From Neckera pumila (taxonomy: Eukaryota; Streptophyta; Bryopsida; Hypnales; Neckeraceae), in the NCBI GenBank assembly GCA_963969595.1, contig OZ018415.1:21891782-21955781 (forward strand): DNA of 64,000 nucleotides, written 5' to 3'. Below, piece after piece: positions 56,967-64,000 of the stretch (within the stretch, counting starts at the first letter, position 1; every line of letters begins with the position of its first letter). The position numbers were made by a program, and so were the translations under genes. The notes under the pieces were generated by a model that worked only from the letters and a program-made list of their open reading frames with translations, had not been told where the DNA came from and ran no database searches.

Positions 56967-57622
56967 GGTACATTCACTAAGTAGATTGTAAAATATTAGT
57001 ATTCAAAGTGAAAAGAGTAGTTTTTTGGTACCTTATCATACAAAATTTTCAAACTTTAAATCCTTCTAATGAAATTTTTTTGTACTACACAAGATAAAAA
57101 TAAACTTTTTAATAGTTCTAGAATGGAATTAAAACATATCAATAATAGTTATGACATTGTTGTAGTAAATTAAATCTACATTCCATAAACCTTTGTTTTG
57201 AATGAATGTGAAAAAGTTGGGCTTAAAAATAAATCCTATAGATTATTTTATCAATAAGATGCTTTTGTTGTCCACAAAATAAGACTCTTTTAGTAAATTC
57301 CACATTACTACACTAAATGGAATAAATCAAAGCTTTTTTTGTAGACAGTAATATAGTCTATGAGAGAAACAATTAAAACTAATGTTGAATTTTTATGTTT
57401 TAGATTGCTTCCTTGACTCAATCATTATTGTGCTTAGCAAATATAACTTTTGCTACTAGGCACCAATTGCAATAAAAACTATATTACTAAAAAGAAGACA
57501 CATTTGCTAATCTTCAAAAAAATTTGAAAAAATCGTAGTGAAAACATTCAAAATACATATTATAGAAACCTACTTGAAATCCTATAAAATCCATGACAAG
57601 ACTTTGAACCTCTAGGGACTAA
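56967..57622 (-). mobile_element. decayed TTAA-type element (V)
   Basis: Interior order (AGTAGATTGTAAAATATTAG, the ACCAATTGCAATAAAAACTA block, AAACCTACTTGAAATCCTAT) matches copy T and decayed copy G. The right end is reduced to GACTTTGAACCTCTAGGGACTAA. No left end. Confidence 0.4.
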
Positions 57623-59391
57623 GCATTAATGGCACCTAGAAGTATCTCCAGATCATTGAGAGTACATGCATTGCATATGCTAAAGATTTTGTGTTGTGAC
57701 TTTATCTTATGAAAGTAAGGCAAAAAGTGCAAGCTATTTTTTGACAATTTTTCATCATATTACTATTTAATAATTTACTTTTAAAATTAAGTACATAGCA
57801 AGACATCCAAATTCACATCACTGCAAACAAACTTTTTATGAGAAAAATATTGCAAATTGTACAATGTCACTATACAGTTAGAATATATATTACTAAAACA
57901 AAGCCCATTGCAATGCAACGGTGATTTGAACCATAAAGTCAAAATTTGCATGTATGAATAGGTGGCTTTATCCTTAGATAAAAGTCAGTTGATGAAAACA
58001 TAGCCTAATTTTGTGACAATGGGTTCTGACAATGTTTACATGTATGTGTTCAAAATTTTGTGGTTCTCTATATCATTTGGCTAGATATTTGGACTTAATC
58101 TTTAATTTGAATAAATTTTTTTTTGTTATTGAAAATAGATTGAAAAATTTCTAATAACTTTTGAAATGAATTGCATTGTTGGATTTGCAAGTTTAGAATT
58201 GAGATGGCTTTAAAATTAGTAAAAATTCTAGCTATGGTCATTTGTCATTTTTAATTGCTTATTTACTAAATTCTTTTTTGAAAAAATATTTTTTTGGATT
58301 GGAAAATCCAAACTTTGAGGTACAATAAAATTTTCATTTATTTGGAGTAGTACAATACATGACCTTCATTGGAATACCGATGCAATCTTCATTGATGAAT
58401 GTAGATGAATCATCCAAAGTATAGATGAAATTTTATTTATTAATTCTAAAGCAAATACAAGAAAGAACTACCATCATTTCTAAAATCAAACCTTGCCATA
58501 TCACACTCATATGATTTTCAACATGAATTTTTATACTACACTACATGCAACTTTTTTTTTATTTTCATAAGATTTTTATATGATTTGAAAATTTAGTAGA
58601 TTTTTTAAGAATAAAAACTTGAAACACATTGCAGATTATAAAAGCTTTTGAACGTTTTGTATTCCAACGAAATCCAAATGTAAAAAAAGTTTAAGAAAAT
58701 AATGTAAATTATAACTTTTTTAAAATTACTAAAATTTTTAAACATATGAAGTTCATAATTTATAAAAGTTGCATTTAGTGTAGTATGTTTATTTAACGAT
58801 AGTTATATCAATACCATAAGACAATGAAAAGGGACTTTTTGAGATGATCCCAGTATTTTATACTCCCTCTATTTCAAAATGAATCTATAGTTTCTTGGAA
58901 AAGGCTATATTAACATATAAGGTGCTCCTATTTGGACAAAAATGTGTGATTATTGTAGCTTCTAATCATACCTTGTGGGTGTCAAAGTTTCAAGTTTATA
59001 GGCATTGGAGTCATGTTGAAAGTTGGTGCCAAAATTGTCAATTTTCTTCTATCCTATGAATAGCTCCAGTGCATTGAACTACATTTGATAAAGACTATGC
59101 TTGAACCATTGGAAGAAGGACGCAAACTATTTTCACCAACTCTCTCAAAAGAACATTAACTCTTTGGTTGATACTACAAAGAAAGCTTTTTGGAATATGG
59201 ACAAAGAAAAGTTGAGCAACATTTTCTTCTTGTGGTAGAAATGCATGGTCCAGGCAATGACTACCAACTACTACATCTTAGCAAGGACAAGCTGCAACAT
59301 CAAGGGGAACTGTCAACTACTCTGCAATGTCCAAATGACACCATCAAGCACGTCCAATATTTCTTTTTTGTTGACTATTAAAACATCAAAT
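57623..59391. other. AT-rich intergenic DNA
   Basis: A single Stowaway-like end, TACTCCCTCTATTTCAAAATG, is at 58861 without a clear partner. A more complex stretch at about 59030-59380 encodes nothing I recognise. Confidence 0.4.
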
Positions 59392-59612
59392 TTAACCCCT
59401 ATATGACCAAGTAGTAGTTTTGGGCAACATAGCATTTATGAACAGAATTTTCATTTTATTCTTTGAAAATTTTCATACAACATGTAATTGAGGAGTAGCT
59501 TTAAGGTGCAATAGTTTTCATAACTATAGTCTACATGGTTAAAAAATATTGCATGATATATAGTTCTTTTGGGAGCTTGGGCAATGGGGGTAGCTCAAAG
59601 AAAATTATTTTT

Positions 59613-60520
59613 CTAACCCCTAAAGTACCAAGGCATTTTTGGCTTAAAAAACACTTAAAATTGCCATATCTGCTGCATTCATCCAAGAAACAATAAAAAA
59701 AAAATTAGAATCTAACCATAGGATCTTGTACTATACTTGTCTCAAATCATATAGTAAGGATTTCATGAAGTTTGACTGAACAAATTGGAAGATATTAGCA
59801 ATTTAAAATTAGAATTTTTTTCTTTTGAACATTGGCCTAAAATTTTAGATGATTTTGGCTGCCATTTGTGGAAAACTTGCACCACTCAAAGTGAATTTAA
59901 AAAAAAAATTTATATTGAAGATTTGAGTTGAGGGTGGGGATAAAAATTTCAATAAATACAATTGATTTTCATTCATTAAATTTTTTTAAAGTAGAAGTAG
60001 GTCCAAGATTAAATGAAACACTAAATCATTAATAGCTCTAAGATGGAATTGAAACACCAAAATTCCAATGGTGAAATAGTTCTTGCAAACAAACTTGACC
60101 TTGTCAAAAAAAAAATGAATATTTTTGAAAACTGCATTAAAAAATGAAATTCTATAAGTTGTTTTTTCAATGGATATGCTTAGTTAGCCTAGAAAATAAG
60201 ATTGTCCATAACTTCTCATTATTAGTCCAACTAGAATGAATCAAAGCTTTAGCTATAGACAAAAATATACTTTAAGAAAAAATTCAAAAATTCAATTTTT
60301 TTTGGTGCTACCTGGCAAATCGCTTTTTGGACTTAGGGTGGTATAACTTTTGCTCAAGGCACTGATTGAAATAATAATTATATTTTTAGAAAGCTAATGT
60401 GATTTCCTTTCTTCACTTTTTTTTTAAAAGAAAACCATGGTAAAAATTGAGGTCACATGAGCCTATCCAAAATCCCAAGTGATCTTTGAGGGGACTTTGG
60501 TACTTTAATTTAGAGGTTAA
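59613..60520 (-). mobile_element. TTAA-type element copy T, nested in S
   Basis: Left flank CTAA then CCCCTAAAGTACCAAGGC; right GACTTTGGTACTTTAATTTA with GAGG then TTAA. 908 bp, reversed orientation, motif CTAACCATAGGATCTTG at about 59717-59733. Confidence 0.65.
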
Positions 60521-60589
60521 GAAATGAAAATTTGAAATTGGTTTTCCAGATTTATATAACATGGAAAGCTTTGAATCATTCCATTTTAA

Positions 60590-61161
60590 TGAACCCCTAA
60601 AGGACCAAACACCATATTTTGGCAGCATACCAATTTTGGGCAGCTCACTGCGAACGGGTTTTTTATTTTTTTTCTTTGAAAATTTCACACAACATGTGCC
60701 CAAGGAGTAGCTATAAGGTCCAACAGCTTTCATAACTTTTGACTACACGGTTAAAAAGTCATTGCATGATATGTAGTTTTCATTACTCGGTGGGCAGCTC
60801 GGGCAACTCAAAAAACTTCTTTAAAAATCACTTTTTTGAAAAATGAAAAATTGGAAATGGTTCTATGGAAATATTTAGAAGTGGAAAAGCTTGAATCACT
60901 CCATTTTGTTTAATGAGATGAGAATTATGAGGGATTTCAGTTTGTGGATAGGTATGGAGTCTTTGGATTCCAAAGACTCCATATCATGCAATAACTTTTT
61001 AACCCTATAGTCAAAAGTTATGAAAATTGTTGAACCTTAAACTACTCCTCGGGCACATGTTGTACAAAATTTTCAAAGAATAAAATAAAAACTTCGTTCG
61101 TAGTGAGCTGACCAAAATCTCTATATTGTCAAAAAACAATGTTTGGTCCTTTAGGGATAAA
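60590..61161. mobile_element. TTAA-type foldback element copy U, nested in S
   Basis: CCCCTAAAGGACCAAACACC at the left and TGTTTGGTCCTTTAGGGA at the right are near-perfect inverted ends. Pairing continues inward (GGGCAGCTCACTGCGAACG with CGTTCGTAGTGAGCTGACC), so most of the 572 bp folds back, as in copy C. Immediate flanks are TGAA and TAAA rather than TTAA. Confidence 0.75.
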
Positions 61162-61301
61162 TGAGATGAAAGTTGTGAGGAGTTTTAGTTTGTAGGCAAT
61201 TATGGAATCTCTACTAAAAAACAAACTTTGAAGTCCTTTATTTAACTCAATTTTAAACATTTTGGAAAATAAAATAAAATCATAGGTAGTAGATTGTTTA
61301 T

Positions 61302-61386
61302 TACTCCCTCTATTTCTGAAAAAGACCCGTATTTCCTTTGTGTTTTACAAAAGAAACACAATTCTTTTTCAGAGACAAAGGTAGTA
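61302..61386. mobile_element. Stowaway-like MITE nested in S
   Basis: TA-CTCCCTCTATTTCTGAAAAA at the left, TTTTTCAGAGACAAAGGTAG-TA at the right; about 81 bp between TA flanks. Copy A at 800-815 (GATTGTTTATTACAAC) shows the site without the insertion, supporting a TA duplication. Confidence 0.8.
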
Positions 61387-61522
61387 CAACATTACAACCA
61401 TTGGGATTGGCATTTTGAATTCCATAACTAAATTTTTATTAATTTAGTATTTTAATCATTGTCTATTTTTTTAGTAATTATTTTTTTCCAAGCATGAATG
61501 TGAAATATTTTTCAAGCATGAA

Positions 61523-62089
61523 TGTGAAACCTGTTGAAATTTTTCATATATATTTCCAAATTATTTCTTCAATATATTATAGAGAATTACAAATTGTAAG
61601 ATCTACACATTTTGGGGTAAAAAGTTTGGAAGATGAAATCTAACCATTTGGGAAGAGTTGAAAATACTTCTTTTTGAAATTTAAGCATCACGATCTTGCA
61701 ATTGATTAGGTTTCTTATTCTGAAATTTAAGTAATTAAGGTGTACTCTAACAAGTTAACTAAGGAATTGTACAATTGGGTTTGTTAAAAGATAAATATAG
61801 ATGAAGATTTTAGCCAGTTGCTTTGGAGACTAGCACTTTGAAGCAATTTTGGGTCTCTAAAAAATGAAAGCACTTTAAGAACTAATTTGACAAACAATTT
61901 GGGATTAAATTTGAGGCAAAGAATGCAGCAATTCAACATTTCATCTGTTGAGGAATTAGGCATCTATTGCCAAGTGTTCCCTCAAAACAAACCTTATTAT
62001 TTGATAGCAATAATCATAGTATTAGAAAAAATTGATTCTAATGGAAATAGCAAAAAAAATCATAAATCCCTAAAAATACCATTGCACGA
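61523..62089. other. AT-rich intergenic DNA
   Basis: No gene or repeat end recognised, apart from the start of a 142-codon frame at 61887 that runs into the dispersed repeat at 62090. Confidence 0.4.
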
Positions 62090-62275
62090 GCAATGCTTGG
62101 GAAAATCAACGGCTAGTTCAAAATTAGCAGGTGGAAGTGGAAAATCCCCTGGTGACATTTTAAAAACAAGGGATGCAAAACCAGAAGGAAATTGGTGGGG
62201 TTGGAAATCAACTTGCATCCTCAAAAAATTGGAGGAGATTTTACCACCTCCTTTCAACACTTATCGACTAGAAAG
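62090..62275 (+). repeat. dispersed repeat with ORF-like character, copy 2
   Basis: Homologous in order to 40245-40455. It lies in an open frame 61887-62315 whose last part reads GKSTASSKLAGGSGKSPGDI then LKTRDAKPEGNWWGWKSTC. No known family. A B-box-like GGTTCAAATCCCA follows at 62541-62553, and copy 1 also has a B-box-like word downstream, so a SINE-like or retrotransposon 3' portion is possible. Confidence 0.4.
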
Positions 62276-63300
62276 AAGGGCCCAAATTAACAAAGTTTTT
62301 GTTATTAAGTGTTGATATTAATAGTCCAAGTTGCCAAAACGGCACATTCTTCAACTTGGTTTGGGCAATCAACATAGATTCATTTGCCTGAACAATATAG
62401 ATTGCTTGAAAATGTTCAGTTTGCAAAAGTTACGAGATATTTAAATTAGTGCTATATTATCTATTTTTTGAATCCCTTACACATGTGAAGATGTAGGGGA
62501 GATTATTAGAGGGTAATTGTTGTTGATTTTATAAGGTCTTGGGTTCAAATCCCATTAGCTGCACTAGTTGTCATATGGCATTTTGCCTTGATGTTGACGT
62601 GACAATTCATCTCTATTGACATAGCAATTGGTTTCAAGTGACATGGCAATTAGTCTTTGCTGATGTGGCAGTTGGAGTTTTAACAATTGGAATCTTAATT
62701 GACATGACACATTTATGAAGACACATTCATCCTACATGGCATAGTTAACAGAACTATGCTAAGAAGTGTCTGAAGCAAGTTGTCCTAATCAACCTGCTTT
62801 TCAAAATAATTATGCAAAATCTATGCTTGAACAGGCATTGATTTCTCTAATAGTGCTTGGTAGATTTCAAGTGTCATGGGATAATAGTCATTGGCTATTA
62901 CCTAGGCAAAGTAAAGTTCACATTTGGATTTCAGCCTTGTGAAACACAGTGTGAGCTCCCAAATTGTCACTTGGGACTCTAGATTTCTTTTTTTTGAAAT
63001 TTGCAATTTAGAATAGATAAAATTATACAAAAAGCCATAAAAAGAGTGTAGAACCAAAATAGGGTTGTATTATATACCGATTATAGTATTTGGCCTAGTT
63101 TTGATTTTATACCTAAAACATCCCCAAACCTTGCCTAAAAAGAGACTCTAAATCACAAGATAGCGGGATTTGGAAGATTTTAGTCACAGAGCTCCAACAA
63201 GGCTAATTCCCACTGGAAGGTGGCAATGCATGGCTAGATTGGTCCTAGAAATTCATAGTGAGCTATATGTTAGGTCCTAGGTTAGGTTTCGAATTCCCCA
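62276..63300. other. intergenic DNA with short degenerate repeats
   Basis: Between about 62590 and 62720 the words GACATGGCAATT / GATGTGGCAGTT / GACATAGCAATT recur four to five times. Nothing coding recognised. Confidence 0.4.
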
Positions 63301-64000
63301 TTAGATCGACGAATTCCCGAAAATCCCAATAGTTAGTATGCAGGAGCCACTAAACTAAAGACGGGGCCATAGAAGAATCTACAGTCCAAGAATGGTGTTC
63401 TATGATAAATCTCATGCCAAATGTCGGAGAAATTGATTCGCCAAGATTCCCTCATTTGCAAAAGATTCACTCGCCATTGACAATTCAAGGAGACAGCCAA
63501 TTTAGATCTCCACTGACCAATTGTTCCAGGTACAGAAACATACTTCCACATCTTTCATAAGGCTCCTTGACTCCCTGAGAGGTCCCACAAAAGTTCCCGG
63601 CATCTTCCGACTTGCAAAAGAACCTTTTCCGGGCGGTCAACCGTTCTAACCTCCAACGGGAATTTCTTATAAATTACCCAGGTTGTAAAATTTCACTAAA
63701 AATTAAGCTAGCTTGTTTTACGCTAATAATGTGCTCCGATAAGTTTTGCGGCATTCTGATAGCATTAGGTACCACGAACCAGCAAGATTCGTCTAAAATT
63801 AATTACGTCACAAGATCCCCGTGACGTTGACCGACATTCCGAGGGCACACGACGACGAAACAGCATCAGCAAAGAATCTTTTCCTACTCCCTTCCACCTT
63901 CCAGAGACCCCAGGCTAGTTATTTTTCTCAAAATAGGAAACCCCTAAGAGTTGGAAATTTATCGTAATTGGGTTTTTAATCTAGACCAGCCTACGATGGG
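63301..64000. other. gene-like edge, unassigned
   Basis: Composition becomes gene-like. Minus-strand frame 63333-63551 (contains SLNCQWRVNLLQMRESWRIN) and a minus-strand ATG near 63870 (MLFRRRVPSECRSTSRG) could be exons of a gene running leftward from this edge, but no family was recognised and the window ends here. Confidence 0.25.

Larger units (their letters stand above)
59392..61522 (+). mobile_element. TTAA-type element copy S (A family) with three nested insertions
   Basis: Starts TTAA-CCCCTATATGACCAAG and follows copy A in order. It is split by copy T (59613-60520), copy U (60590-61161) and a Stowaway-like MITE (61302-61386). Host words resume after each: GAAATTGGTTTTCCAGATTT after T, GAAAGTTGTGAGGAGTTTTA after U, CAACATTACAACCATTGGGA after the MITE. 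The right end is lost near 61520. Confidence 0.7.

Noticed and set aside
62535..62560. tRNA gene at the GGTTCAAATCCC word
   Set aside because: Only a B-box-like word is present; no acceptor stem or cloverleaf could be built around it.

Overview
This window is nuclear DNA of a land plant. It holds five recognisable protein genes, all spliced or organised in plant fashion: a plastid-type cystathionine gamma-synthase with the plant-specific MTO1 nascent-peptide motif, a GINS subunit PSF2, a HDHD3-like HAD phosphatase, a PLS-class PPR protein, and an LRR-EDR1-kinase of the Arabidopsis AT1G04210 type. Two plant telomere units (TTTAGGG) also occur. The AT-rich intergenic DNA, modest introns and intronless PPR ORF fit a bryophyte (moss-like) or another non-seed plant, but the species cannot be fixed from the sequence alone. 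Exon structures were assembled by hand from reading frame, splice dinucleotides and remembered family sequences; all junctions keep frame.

Layout: 1-3.5 kb AT-rich repeats; 3.8-8.4 kb CGS (+), then a mixed-composition stretch to 10.4 kb with no secure gene; 11-13.5 kb repeats; 14.6-16.8 kb PSF2 (-); 17-21 kb repeats; 22.1-23.6 kb HAD hydrolase (-) with a ~205-bp tandem repeat upstream; 25.3-34.5 kb repeats; 35.3-36.8 kb PPR (-); 37-40.9 kb repeats; 41.9-49.3 kb LRR-EDR1-kinase (+); 49.9-63.3 kb repeats; 63.3-64 kb a richer edge that may start another gene. The genes are functionally unrelated (methionine synthesis, DNA replication, a phosphatase, organelle RNA processing, signalling) and form no operon-like unit.

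The most striking content is between the genes. A family of non-autonomous elements begins TTAA-CCCCTAAAGGACC and ends GGTCCTTTAGGGG-TTAA. I place about 15 two-ended copies (0.55-1.35 kb) plus single ends and decayed copies. They include foldback forms, nested insertions, back-to-back copies sharing one TTAA, one copy flanked by ATAT, and one insertion with a paralogous empty site. The TTAA target and CCC terminus recall piggyBac, which would be notable in a plant, but no transposase lies in the window. At least seven other inverted-repeat (MITE-like) families are present, including two Stowaway-like elements.

Other points: the residue corresponding to Arabidopsis CGS1 Trp93 is Ala; PSF2 has a GC-AG intron and a 31-nt exon; a 34-bp perfect palindrome spans the PSF2 stop; the kinase has an overlapping upstream ORF; and the PPR reading frame ends at an apparent frameshift.
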